From contig NC_067205.1 in assembly GCF_026262505.1 (NCBI RefSeq), positions 12,772,001 to 12,836,000 of the forward strand: a stretch of DNA of 64,000 nt. Reading direction: 5' to 3'. The DNA is from Trichomonas vaginalis G3. Lineage: Eukaryota > Parabasalia > Trichomonadida > Trichomonadidae. Shown in pieces: positions 1-9,434 of the stretch; positions within the stretch are counted from its first letter, which is position 1, and each line of letters begins with the position of its first letter. The position numbers and the translations under genes were made by a program. Below the pieces are notes generated by a model. The model saw only the letters and a list, made by a program, of their open reading frames with translations. It made no database searches and was not told the DNA's origin.

Positions 1-1
1 T

Positions 2-118
2 ATTCCTCAATCAAGAATCACCTCATTAATGAAAATAGATGATTTAACAAAAAGAATAGAAGAGATTGAAGAAAGAATAAATCAAATAATTAATTTCATA
101 AATTCAAATAATCATTAG
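2..118 (+). CDS. C-terminal tail of a coiled-coil protein (partial)
   Basis: The first codons of the window are an open frame that enters from the left edge and stops with TAG at 116-118. The 38 visible residues are rich in I, E, K and N, with a heptad-like stretch (DDLTKRIEEIEERINQIINF) that reads as a short coiled coil, so this may be an oligomerising tail. Nothing identifies the family, because the body of the protein lies outside the window. The frame could also be chance, but its composition is protein-like and it begins open at the edge. Confidence 0.45.
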   Translation: MPQSRITSLMKIDDLTKRIEEIEERINQIINFINSNNH

Positions 119-542
119 TTTCTTAAAGTTCTATGTTGATTCTGAGACATGAATTTTTAAAGTTTATTTTTTTATTTTATTATGGTAGTGAATCTTTCAT
201 TCATGAGGTCTTTGATTATGACTCCATTGATTCCATTCAGGATTTAAATGATGTTTAATTAATCGTGGAATATCTGACATCATCTATATATAGCTTCTTT
301 TATAAAAGATGAAAAATAAATTATTTTAAAATTAATGTTAATTTTTTAATGATTTATTTTTCATTTCATTGTGTATGGGCTGAGTGTAAATGTCTTACAA
401 TTTTGAAAATTTTTTAAATCTTGATTTATTCAAAAACGTAAGAATAAAAACCGTAAGAATCATACATTTTTTACTTCATATGTTAAAAAAAATGATACAA
501 AATCGTTCGATATTGTATGAATTCTTACGTTTACAAAAAAAG
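119..542. other. AT-rich intergenic stretch
   Basis: No convincing coding frame or structured element seen. The short open frame at 390-605 is low-complexity AT-rich sequence. Confidence 0.5.
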
Positions 543-1195
543 TCACACAACCCTTCCACATATACTACTAAAATTATATTTACCAAAATAACACGACACT
601 ACTGATAAAATTATAGTTGATGAGTTTGATGCTGTAGTGAAATTTACAATTCCTGTATCTGTTATGTAATCAATTGCAAATGCAGAATAACTAGTAATTT
701 CATGACAAGATGTATTCATATTACTTATATGGACATCACCACGCCTATGATAAAAAGAGGCAGTTTCTCCACTGCATTGTGAAATTGAACATTCAAATGC
801 ATAACTTTTGTTGTAACTATTTTCAACTGATTCAATATAATATCCAGAACCATAACTAGTGCTTGATGAAAAATATATACAAATATGAACTAAAACGGAA
901 TCAGAATTTTTGAAATAGAACGATCCACCATAATATCTGGAGCTATTATTGTAAAACGTACATGTTTCAAGTAATACTTTGCTATTAGAATTAAGGGTGA
1001 TTGCTGTTTTTTGAAAATGAAATGAAAATATTGCATGGTGAATGTAATAGTTGCCATTTCTTGATATAGTTTCGTTTTTAGTTTTATCAATAGGCTCAAT
1101 TGTGCCGTAATAATCCGAAAAACTTCTTTGAAGTGCCAAAAAGAGTAGATGAGGGATCGATTTTCTTTAACACGAATTTCTGAATGTTGAATCAT
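543..1195 (-). pseudogene. Broken beta-helix (Pmp-like) surface protein fragment
   Basis: The minus-strand frame 543-1136 encodes residues such as LLETCTFYNNSSRYYGGSFYF and VHICIYFSSSTSYGSGYY. This is the 'CxFxNNSSxxxGGxxYF' rhythm of right-handed parallel beta-helix proteins related to chlamydial polymorphic membrane proteins, a large trichomonad surface family. The frame has no ATG of its own. A second frame with an ATG at 1195 overlaps its start, and the protein ends after about 200 residues with no membrane anchor, far shorter than usual for the family. I read it as a decayed gene copy. The repeat rhythm is visible; the family assignment is by recall of that motif. Confidence 0.55.
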
Positions 1196-1638
1196 TCGAA
1201 TAATATTGGAAATACCGTTAAATATGATTTACATGTGGTTGGGAAAGCAATTTAAGGGCATAGAACTTTCTGACATCCTCGCACAAAATCAATCATAAGG
1301 TTGAAATCTCAAGAATATAATGATCTGATGTTTAGATATCCAACGAAAAATTGATGTCCATGTTTATACAAGTTTATTTGATCACAGACACTATAATTTG
1401 TATCTTATTAAGCTTCTCGATTGGTAAAAGCTGGGCATCCTAGGAGTTCAAGAGATTGAACTTTAAGCTATATGAAATCTAATATTTTGTACCTTATTAG
1501 AAACTAATTTATTATTCATTCACTCCATATGTTATAGATGGAGGTAATTCTTGAAGCAAAATGTTTAATATAAAAATATAAGCGATATTAGTTATATTTA
1601 TTTTTTTAATGGTTATCTAAAAAAAAAATTAAAAGTTT
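1196..1638. other. Intergenic stretch
   Basis: No gene seen. It may hold further unrecognisable remains of the beta-helix gene on its left. Confidence 0.4.
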
Positions 1639-2691
1639 TTATGCTTCAGGAGCTCTGTTTGCGAATGAAACTGTTGATTCAACACCAAAATGTGATGAAA
1701 TGTAGTTGAACTTCTTGTTATCAGCCTCAAGTTTGACAACTCCTGTAACGTGAGCACCAATGTAGTAAGGACCTTCGAGAGGGTTGAAAGCGATGACGTA
1801 ATCAGTTGACAAGTTCTTGTTGATGTCACGTTTATCAGTAATAATCTTGTCGCCAGCTCCATAAGTTGGAACATGATCATGCTGAGAGTCGTAAAGGAGG
1901 TCGATGAACTCGCACTTATCAACTTTGAATGAATTGAGGAGTCTTTCGTATTCGTTTCTGGTTAATTTTCCGGCTGTGATTGGTTTGATGGAATCAATGT
2001 TAAGATTGCCGAGAACAATGACTGGGAATTGATCCTGTGTATGGTTTTTAGAGATTAATCTCATTGTTTCTCTTATTTGGTTCATTCGTACAGCTTGGCT
2101 CTCTGGAATGGAGTTATCCGTGAGAGATTGCAAGTTTGTAGCTATTACATGGATGTACTGTGTCGCTGTTGTTTGGATTCTTGCGTAAACTGAGCCCTTG
2201 GAAACAAAATAATCTTGTCCACAGCAGAGTTGGAATATAGTGTAGTCATGTTGAAGGATTGGGAGCTTTGAGAAGATTATAACGCCACCATCTGCAACAG
2301 CAATTGATGCCATCTCAACATTTGGTAATCCACAGGAATAATTGAATCCTAATTCTTTCATGCTGTTGGCAAAGCTCTTGATACTGTGGAATGGAGATGA
2401 ATGTGCTTCGTTAATTGCAACAACGTCATACTGCTTAACGTGTTTAAGTAATTCATGAATTCTTAACTCGTTGTTCTGATCGTGAAATGGATGGAAGATC
2501 TTTGGGTGCATCTGCATATCAATCGTAAGGAAACTAACATGGTCGATATTAACGTTAGGATCTGGTTTTGATACAGGTGTATTTGCGTTATAATGGACTA
2601 AACGTCCGATAATCTTCAAATAGATATACCCACCAACAACTAAGAAGAATACACCAATAAGGACATTCTGTATAATTACTAAAGCGTCCAT
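1639..2691 (-). CDS. Membrane-tethered endonuclease/exonuclease/phosphatase-fold protein (sphingomyelinase-like)
   Basis: 350 residues with an ATG at 2691. Residues 5-28 are a single hydrophobic segment (LIIQ.. to ..YIYLKI), so the protein is probably anchored with a short N-terminus on the other side. The rest follows the EEP (DNase I / neutral sphingomyelinase) order: VVAINEAH, GVIIFSKLPI, KGSVYARI, IATNLQS, VIVLGNLNID, TDYVIAF and a final SSHFGVE. Neutral sphingomyelinases usually have THLQ, GDLN and SDH at the corresponding places. Here the GD aspartate is asparagine, the final SDH aspartate is serine and the THLQ histidine is asparagine. The fold call is firm, but an active phosphodiesterase is doubtful; it could be a divergent enzyme or a binding pseudoenzyme. 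A TCATTA initiator lies 28 bases upstream of the ATG. Confidence 0.75.
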   Translation of the reverse strand: MDALVIIQNVLIGVFFLVVGGYIYLKIIGRLVHYNANTPVSKPDPNVNIDHVSFLTIDMQMHPKIFHPFHDQNNELRIHELLKHVKQYDVVAINEAHSSPFHSIKSFANSMKELGFNYSCGLPNVEMASIAVADGGVIIFSKLPILQHDYTIFQLCCGQDYFVSKGSVYARIQTTATQYIHVIATNLQSLTDNSIPESQAVRMNQIRETMRLISKNHTQDQFPVIVLGNLNIDSIKPITAGKLTRNEYERLLNSFKVDKCEFIDLLYDSQHDHVPTYGAGDKIITDKRDINKNLSTDYVIAFNPLEGPYYIGAHVTGVVKLEADNKKFNYISSHFGVESTVSFANRAPEA

Positions 2692-2715
2692 TTTTGGATT
2701 TTTATTTTTCTAATG

Positions 2716-2721
2716 TAATGA
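2716..2721 (-). promoter_or_regulatory. Initiator (Inr) TCATTA
   Basis: Matches the trichomonad Inr TCAYTW on the minus strand. The predicted +1 A (2719) is 28 bases before the ATG of the EEP-fold gene. Confidence 0.5.
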
Positions 2722-2786
2722 TAAATTTTCAATAACGATTAATTTCTTTCAAATTTTTTTTTAGTGAGTTTTGAAACTTTGAAAAA

Positions 2787-3209
2787 ATGATATTCTTGCT
2801 GATAACCCAGTCTTTGGGTTTCAGTAATGAGACGTTATCTTTCAAGAGTTGCCAAAAAGGTAGTATATTTAATATTAACTCGGCAAATTTAATTCATTCA
2901 CCAAAATTTCCAGGAGACCAAGTGAAATTTTCATTAGACCTTGAGCTTTTTGGTCGTGTCATAGATCCTATTATTGAAATTCATCTTTATAAGCTCAGGA
3001 CACCAGATATTCGATATCGTCAAAAATTATGTGATCTTAGTCTCATGAAATGCCCATCTCATTTTGCAGAATTCGTTTACGGTACTAGTTTTACAATTCC
3101 TCCAAATTTACAACATGGAAAATATCGTCTTCGAGTTTTATTCTTAGAAGATCATCAAAAAGTTGGTTGTTATGAATCTCAATTAATAGTAGGCAATAAT
3201 TCTCATTAG
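2787..3209 (+). CDS. Secreted ML-domain (MD-2/NPC2-like) lipid-recognition protein
   Basis: 140 residues starting at ATG 2787. A short hydrophobic N-terminus (IFLLITQSLGFS) reads as a cleaved signal peptide. The mature part of about 125 residues is the size of an ML domain and contains the expected cysteines: one near the start (SFKSCQKG), the close pair LCDLSLMKCPSH, and a late one (KVGCYESQL) in the last beta-strand. ML proteins of this type bind sterols or other lipids in a beta-sandwich pocket, in the lysosome or outside the cell. The gene is divergent from the EEP-fold gene, with 95 bases between start codons, so they may share control. The ligand cannot be inferred. Confidence 0.72.
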   Translation: MIFLLITQSLGFSNETLSFKSCQKGSIFNINSANLIHSPKFPGDQVKFSLDLELFGRVIDPIIEIHLYKLRTPDIRYRQKLCDLSLMKCPSHFAEFVYGTSFTIPPNLQHGKYRLRVLFLEDHQKVGCYESQLIVGNNSH

Positions 3210-4234
3210 AATTAGATAATTTCAGCGAAATTCATTAAAAAAACGTTGAATCTTATCAATACAAATAAAATTCAAATATCCAACAGCCCTTGTATAGTTA
3301 TAAGATCTTATTATTGAACCATTTTCAAAAAAAAATTGAAAAACAATCAAAATAGAGTAAATTTATATCAATGATATGAAAAATGAACGATGTTGTAATG
3401 TAATTTTCTAAAAACTTCGTTATCGAAATAATCTAATTTTTTGATGTTTTTTAATTTCTGAAACATATGAAAAAATAAATAACAATGTGTGCATAAAAAT
3501 GTATGCTCTTCTAATACTTATTCAGAAAAATACAATTTCTATCATAAGGAAAAAGTATTTTCAAGCGCCAAAGTTGTTTCAGTCATTATTTGATCTATGC
3601 TATGGGATAGTTTGAATGCCCATAACTCTCTTTAAATCAATTTATAGGAAATATCCTATAATTATCAAAATAAATTGTCATTATTCATCAAAAAATAGAT
3701 AAACTTATGCCAATTCGATGCATTCCAAGTTATAAACCGGAATATATAATATTAAATAAGTTTTTTGAAATCAAGCAAACGGCAAAATATGGCTTTAACA
3801 AAATACTACAACGGAGCGAAGATGTGTCTCAAAAGTTGCACTATATGGTTAATTCTTGTTTATTCTAAATTTGTTGTATTGAATGAATCGCAAAATTGAA
3901 TCAAATAAACCGTTTGATTCAAAATTGGATCTAAATTCAATGGGGCTCGGCGTTGATTCAGCTTTTTTGCTTTACCTCTGAGCAAAGTATCCTCGGTTAA
4001 TGATAAAAGCAGCCTATCCCAAGACTGCTTGCGATTATTGTATGCCAATTTTTCAAAGAAAATTTCAGATCCAAATTTTGGACCTCTTTCTCCATAAATT
4101 ATTTCACTAACACTCACTCCGTTCTACATGTATTACTTTCTCTCAATTTGAATTGACAAAAACTAAAAAATGACGCGGCAAAAACGGCTATTTTTTTGAA
4201 TTAAATCGGTTTTTCTTTCAATAACATTTTTTCC
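3210..4234. other. Intergenic stretch
   Basis: About 1 kb of AT-rich DNA. The minus-strand open frame at 3860-4117 has no ATG and no recognisable relatives; nothing else is seen. Confidence 0.45.
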
Positions 4235-4777
4235 ATGTTCCTTCTTTGTCTTGTTAACTTAGGAGAATCCAGACTGAGACGCCCACGTCATCATATGAGA
4301 GAACATATACAGGCAAACAGCTGGTTTGGTTGCCATGAAACCAAAAATACATACGCAGAAAAATTAGTTATTAACCGTGTTGATGGTGATAAAGACACAG
4401 ACACAGTTTACACAACTGATATATCATCTCTTCGCGATCTAGTTGCAACCAAATATCCTCTTCTTCTTCCTAACTTTGAATATTATGACGGTAGTGCACC
4501 CTATCATGAAGTCAAGTATTCAAGTAATACTGGACATTTTGTCATTGAAATTCAAAAAGTCACTCCCTATAGAGAAGGAAACCAATATCGTGTTGTTTTC
4601 GAAAAAGGACAAGGATCCTGTGATTACACAGCTCAGACAAAGACTGTTTACACTAAAAAATGTTACGGAAAGAAGATGAATCAGAGAGAAACATTTGAAA
4701 ACAGAGCTCTTTCAAGTGAAGAGTTCCAATATCTTCTTACTGCCATTCAAAATAAGATTGGCTGGAAATTCTTATGA
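4235..4777 (+). CDS. Small secreted protein of unknown function
   Basis: 180 residues from ATG 4235. The N-terminus MFLLCLVNLGES is a minimal signal peptide. The remainder is soluble, with three cysteines (one in SWFGCHETK, one in GSCDY, one in KKCYGKK), a central stretch of alternating hydrophobic residues that looks like beta strands (GHFVIEIQKV, NQYRVVFEKG) and a helical end. I do not recognise the family. Codon use and the clean frame support a real gene. Its neighbours (ML protein, IdeS-like protease, S1/P1 nuclease) are also secreted or surface proteins. Confidence 0.6.
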   Translation: MFLLCLVNLGESRLRRPRHHMREHIQANSWFGCHETKNTYAEKLVINRVDGDKDTDTVYTTDISSLRDLVATKYPLLLPNFEYYDGSAPYHEVKYSSNTGHFVIEIQKVTPYREGNQYRVVFEKGQGSCDYTAQTKTVYTKKCYGKKMNQRETFENRALSSEEFQYLLTAIQNKIGWKFL

Positions 4778-5379
4778 ATTTCAAATTTAATTTTACGTAA
4801 ATAATTACGATTTCAGGTAAATATTAAAAATAATATTATTCATTCTAATATAGAATATATATTAGTGATACAATAACTTATTTCTGAGGTTACATTGTTA
4901 TTGGAATATAACATTGTCTGAATATTGAGTAATTTAATGATCTAGAGAGTGTTCATTATGCTTTGCTATACCTTAATTATTATAATGATTAATTAGTTAA
5001 ATTACAATGATTTGAATTAAATTATGAATTATTTCAAATTATGTCTTATCAATTATAATGATATAGGATCACAAATTACTTACTAATACTATGCGGGCTG
5101 CAACAGATTTCAAATCAAGAACTCCATTTAATGATTTGGAAAACCACAATCATTAAACTCCATTATAGTGGAGTTTCACTAGATGCAATGTCACATCTTT
5201 AAACATATTAAAACACAAGCATGCCATTAGATTTATCACCCTATAACTTATTAGATGATAAGAATTATGATGTTAGGTTTCAAATTGTATTATACTTTAA
5301 TGTTTTGCGAAATCTATCAAAGTATACTCCAAATGGGTTCATACTTAATTGAATGATTATTTTTCCCCAATATGCAAAA
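4778..5379. other. Intergenic stretch
   Basis: No gene seen. A small hairpin (AACTCCA / TGGAGTT) lies near 5158-5176. Confidence 0.45.
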
Positions 5380-6053
5380 TAGATTGCCTCAGCTGGTTAT
5401 GAAATCGAGATGAAATCTCATTATAGCATGCCAGTACCTGAATCCCAGCATTTTTGGAAAAATAGACTTGCGATTGGCTCTCGTCTAAACTCTCATTTAG
5501 ATGAGAGTTCAGCATAGGAAAAATTTGAATAATACTTTAATTTTGTTCAATTGATCGTTGCACTCCATGCTGCGAATCCGGACATTTCTTTAATAGTGAC
5601 GAAAATATGACTAAAGTTAGACCTATCTAAGATAGATGGAGAGGTCCATTAATGGAAATGCTAAATGGTACTACCTATTTAACAAATGGAAATGGAAGAG
5701 TACAATTTTTTAACGATGAATTGGTGTATTCTGTAATAAGAATGGAACTTGTTACTCTGCATTTTATCTCATAAATGTATCTACAACTTACCAAGTAACT
5801 GTTGACAAGAATCCTAAATGCATTTGAAAGATCAGAAGGGTATTACATGTAATAAAGATGGAAATAATGTAACCATGCAGCAATTATTAAATATGATGGT
5901 GTTGTATTAGAAGAAGGAAAAAGTAAAACAGTCTTGATTGTTGGCCTTGTTGTTGCCTTTATTGTTTTAATAGTAATTGTTGTAGTGATTATATTAATGG
6001 AGAAGAAGAAGAAATATAACAGCAAACAATCTAATGACGACGAAAACATTTAA
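5380..6053 (+). pseudogene. Decayed single-pass membrane protein gene (C-terminal part)
   Basis: Protein-like pieces occur in changing frames: a cysteine-containing piece (NGTCYSAFYLINVSTTY) near 5733-5785, then an open end from about 5868 to the TAA at 6051-6053. That end encodes a membrane helix (VLIVGLVVAFIVLIVIVVVI) followed by a short charged tail, KKKKYNSKQSNDDENI. This layout is that of a type I surface protein. No intact start or continuous frame is present, so at least two frameshifts or stops separate the pieces. A leishmanolysin-like metalloprotease is a weak possibility, from a vague match near 5400; I cannot support it. Confidence 0.5.
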
Positions 6054-6708
6054 AAAATATCACTATATTTCGTTCGATACTTCACAGTAAAATATATCAA
6101 ATTTTAATTTTTATATCACAAAGATTATATCGGTGGGTTTAAGTGTATCCCTCAAATGAGTAGTAATTATAAACAACAGGTTACAAATTTTCAATATTAG
6201 TAAATATCACCAAAGCATTTATTTATGTTTCAAATAGTGGTTTCTTACTAATCTACAATGACATTCATCGATTGAGCAAACAAAAATAGAATAATGAGAA
6301 ATCAATGCATAACAATTCAACGATGAAAGATATATTATCATATAAAAATAAACTAATTGTGAGAATATAATAAAATTCGGAAGGTTCAAATTGAGTATTG
6401 AGTGGATTTGAAAATGCTATCGTACACCACTTACAGAACCAGAAGTCAGCATTATCTATGATATTGTTAGAGAAAAGATTTCTCATTAAATAAAAACTTA
6501 ATTTAAAATAAAAATACTTCGGACCATTTAAGGGATTGGTCTGTAAAATTTAAATATAAAATATAACTTTTGAAAAATTGCATTGAAAACAAACTTTGGA
6601 TATTTATTACAGAATGAAAGAAATTCACATTACTTCAATATTATTAATTTTTTTAATTCAATTAAGGATGTTCACCCATTCAAATTTCAGTGCATTCAAA
6701 ATGAAAGT
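6054..6708. other. Intergenic stretch
   Basis: Nothing recognisable. The minus-strand frame 6265-6486 is short and not protein-like enough to call. Confidence 0.45.
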
Positions 6709-6714
6709 TCATTT
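6709..6714 (+). promoter_or_regulatory. Initiator (Inr) TCATTT
   Basis: TCAYTW match whose +1 A (6711) is 6 bases before the ATG at 6717. It supports that start, and a very short leader, for the IdeS-like protease. Confidence 0.5.
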
Positions 6715-6716
6715 TG

Positions 6717-8384
6717 ATGTTGTCAATTATTTTAAGTCATATCGCCTGTGAAACAGATCCACAGCAGATTATTAGGAATATAGATTCTTGCCTCCAACAA
6801 ACTCCAAGAGAAATCGATTTTCGAAATGCAAAAGTTTGGATTCATGGAGTAAATATTTCATTTTATGACCCTTCAAACAATAATTGGAGTGTCGAAGCAG
6901 ATTCAAGGTTTTATTGGTATCCAGGATCTGGTTTCTATGATGTTAATAAACATTATCCAAGAAATCGAAATCCTTATAACTCTGATGATAATATGTGTTG
7001 GGCTGGTTCAGCATCTAATGCACTATTATGGTTCCTAAATATAAATGATGACGAAGTCCAATATTATTTGAAGAAACATCCATATATTGCTGAAACACTC
7101 CCATCATATAAATTCAACCAGGTTGGATATGATCCAATATTCGACTACTTCCATGAATATTTTGAAGACCAACAATCCTGGCCAACCAAAGGATTTCAAT
7201 GGTTCCTTAATGGTGTTCCAAGTGGAGGCAGAATCAAGAGAAGAAGTAACTTAAGCTTTGAAGGATTCTTCCATGATATTTTCACAGGCAAAGAACTTTT
7301 CACAAATACAGTCAGAATGCCTAAGAAAGAAGTTTTCAATGCATTTATTAAGGAATCTCTTAGAATGAACAGAGCCATTGGCTTTGTTGCTAATCTGAAA
7401 AACACAGGAAACCATGCCATGACCTTTTGGGGATTCGAATTTGATGATGAAGGAAATGTAAATTACGCATATGAAGCTGATAACAATGAATACAATGACT
7501 TTGATAGGTCATTTGTCAGAAGAAGAAAGATACAGTATTCAAATTATGCCGGACAATATGCAACACTAATGAATACTGGGTATGAATGGCCAGTCACAGA
7601 AGTTTATGCTGTTGATGCTCAAAAAGCTATTTGGAAGCGATACATTTCAAAAGAAGAAAATCCAAGTGCCTATGAAGAAGAAGAAGAGAGACTTCAAAGA
7701 GAGGAAGAAGAGCGTCGTCGTAGAGAAGAAGAAGAAAGACGTCAGAGAGAAGAAGAAGAAAGACGTCAGAGAGAAGAAGCAGATAGACGTCAGAGAGAAG
7801 AAGAAGAAAAACGTCAGAGAGAAGAAGCAGATAGACGTCAGAGAGAAGAAGAAGAAAAACGTCAGAGAGAAGAAGAAGAAAGACGTCAGAGAGAAGAAGA
7901 AGAAAAGCGTCAGAGAGAAGATGATGATGAAGAAGCAAAACGTCAGAGAGAAGAGGAAGAAAAATGTCAGAGAGAAGAAGAAGAAAAGCGTCAGAGAAAA
8001 GATGATGAAGAAGCAAAACGTCAAAGAGAAGAGGAAGAAAAACGAGAAAAAGAAGAGGAGGAAAGGCATGAAAAAGAAGAGGAAGAAAAGCATCAAAAGG
8101 AAGAAGATGAACGGAAAAAGGAAATTGACGAAACTGAGATAAAGAAGAAAAAAGAGGAAAATAAAGAACAACAAGGAAATGATGATTCGAACCGCAATGA
8201 AGATTTGCAAAAGGAAGCTGACGGAAAATATACTAAAATCATTGGAATAACATCCGGTATAGTTGTTGCTATTGTTGTTGCTGTAATAATTATAGTTACT
8301 GTTATCATCATCAAATCAAAGAGGAATGAGAAAGTGAATGGAACTTCATCATCAGGTGATGATGACTGCACATATATTTCCTAA
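6717..8384 (+). CDS. IdeS/Mac-like (family C66) cysteine protease with charged stalk and membrane anchor
   Basis: 555 residues from ATG 6717, chosen because an initiator lies 6 bases upstream and a signal peptide follows (LSIILSHIACE). The catalytic domain covers about residues 20-315: NMCWAGSASNALLWF carries the nucleophile cysteine, and GNHAMTFWGFEFDDEGN followed by YAYEADNNEYN carries the histidine and the acidic residue, in the order and wording of streptococcal IdeS (NH..WGADFD..GN..Y..D). About residues 320-500 are an uninterrupted run of E, R, K and Q built on a REEEERRQ-type unit, predicted to be a long single helix or coiled coil. A membrane helix (IIGITSGIVVAIVVAVIIIV) and a 26-residue tail follow. 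The layout suggests a protease held away from the cell surface. IdeS cuts immunoglobulin G; the substrate here is unknown. Bacterial origin by transfer is plausible. Confidence 0.78.
   Translation: MLSIILSHIACETDPQQIIRNIDSCLQQTPREIDFRNAKVWIHGVNISFYDPSNNNWSVEADSRFYWYPGSGFYDVNKHYPRNRNPYNSDDNMCWAGSASNALLWFLNINDDEVQYYLKKHPYIAETLPSYKFNQVGYDPIFDYFHEYFEDQQSWPTKGFQWFLNGVPSGGRIKRRSNLSFEGFFHDIFTGKELFTNTVRMPKKEVFNAFIKESLRMNRAIGFVANLKNTGNHAMTFWGFEFDDEGNVNYAYEADNNEYNDFDRSFVRRRKIQYSNYAGQYATLMNTGYEWPVTEVYAVDAQKAIWKRYISKEENPSAYEEEEERLQREEEERRRREEEERRQREEEERRQREEADRRQREEEEKRQREEADRRQREEEEKRQREEEERRQREEEEKRQREDDDEEAKRQREEEEKCQREEEEKRQRKDDEEAKRQREEEEKREKEEEERHEKEEEEKHQKEEDERKKEIDETEIKKKKEENKEQQGNDDSNRNEDLQKEADGKYTKIIGITSGIVVAIVVAVIIIVTVIIIKSKRNEKVNGTSSSGDDDCTYIS
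7675..8110 (+). repeat. Coding tandem repeat for the charged stalk
   Basis: About 18 imperfect units of 18-24 bases on a theme like AGAGAAGAAGAAGAAAGACG, encoding (R)EEEE(R/K)RQ. Such purine-rich arrays change length easily, so stalk length probably varies between strains (inference). Confidence 0.75.
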
Positions 8385-9136
8385 AATATTACTTATTTCA
8401 TAGTTGCAGACTTTTAAAAAGAAAATATTTGATCAAAATAAAAATACTCCTAGAGAAATTGCTGGTTTTTTGATAGTGGATAAAAAATTGCAATTATAGT
8501 TTGGTTACTATAACATATTGGGAATAGGAATTCATTGTATGAGCTTTGCCGTACAATTGGTGATAATTTCATTTGCAATGAAATTTTACATATTTTTCAT
8601 TTAAGAACAAGATATCAGTTCCAATGTCACCAGGTATTGCATTGATGTAATGTCTCATTTCAATAAATTAGTGTCACAATAAATTCTAATAGAATTTTCT
8701 AAAGTATTCGCTTATACAAAAAGTTTGTCTTATATAAGAAATCAAACATTAATTTAACTTCCTCAAATATAATTGAATGGACTCATATCATATAGCAACT
8801 TGTGGACTGAAATTATATTAAATTAAATTTGATTTTTTTGGGCCAAACAATCGTGGTATGCTTATGTATTCATACAATCGTATTCAGCTCATTTAGACAA
8901 ATAGAAACATGATACGCATGTTATTAAATTTTAATTTCTATCTTTTTTTTGTGCGGCTAATATTACAAAGCTTCTATTTTCTTTCATCCATATATGTTTA
9001 AGCCATTATAACTCAAGATATTAAAATCTCCATAATGAAATCGAGAAATTGAAAGCTCCTGGAAATATAAACTCCAAAATATTTTCATCTCTCTTAAAAA
9101 TGATACGTAATTTGTCATATAAAATAATTAACAATA
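8385..9136. other. Intergenic stretch
   Basis: AT-rich DNA between convergent genes. No feature seen. Confidence 0.5.
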
Positions 9137-9358
9137 TCATTCTTTATTTATTCCTCCTTTAGGTGCTGAAGGAATATCCTTATCTTTAGTGGTTTTGATC
9201 TTGTGGATCTGGTCGTCAGCAAGAGAGGTGTCTTCGTGGTTGGCACCTGCTACGATAATCTGATCCTCAAAGGCAACCGTTTTGTTGGACCAGATTCTGG
9301 TGCCTTTCGGGACTCTAAAAACTATGCCATCGATATGCACTTCTACGTTTTGATTCAT
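9137..9358 (-). CDS. Small conserved-looking protein of unknown function
   Basis: 73 residues from ATG 9358; the frame runs open a little further upstream but without another ATG. The sequence is compact and hydrophilic (VEVHIDGIVFRVPKGTRIW, then FEDQIIVAGANHEDTSLADD), with a beta-rich first half and a charged, flexible end. There is no signal peptide or membrane helix. It is divergent from the S1/P1 nuclease gene, with 76 bases between the two ATGs. I do not recognise it. The good frame and non-repetitive protein composition make a real small gene more likely than not. Confidence 0.5.
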   Translation of the reverse strand: MNQNVEVHIDGIVFRVPKGTRIWSNKTVAFEDQIIVAGANHEDTSLADDQIHKIKTTKDKDIPSAPKGGINKE

Positions 9359-9434
9359 TAAATTTAATATCCAATATGATAGGAAAAAAACGATAAAATC
9401 CAATTCAATAAAATCAACAAAAAAAAATTAGATA

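Noticed and set aside
3860-4117. 85-codon minus-strand open frame
   Set aside because: Starts with GTG, has no internal ATG, no recognisable motif and no promoter match.
5480-5515. Hairpin CTCTCGTCTAAA / TTTAGATGAGAG
   Set aside because: One mismatch, short loop, in an otherwise decayed gene; can be chance in AT-rich DNA.
6265-6486. 73-codon minus-strand frame with many hydrophobic residues
   Set aside because: AT-driven composition, no signal or anchor logic; nothing supports a gene.
7627-8210. Long open frames in other frames and on the minus strand of the stalk repeat
   Set aside because: Shadows of a simple purine-rich repeat whose unit length is a multiple of three.
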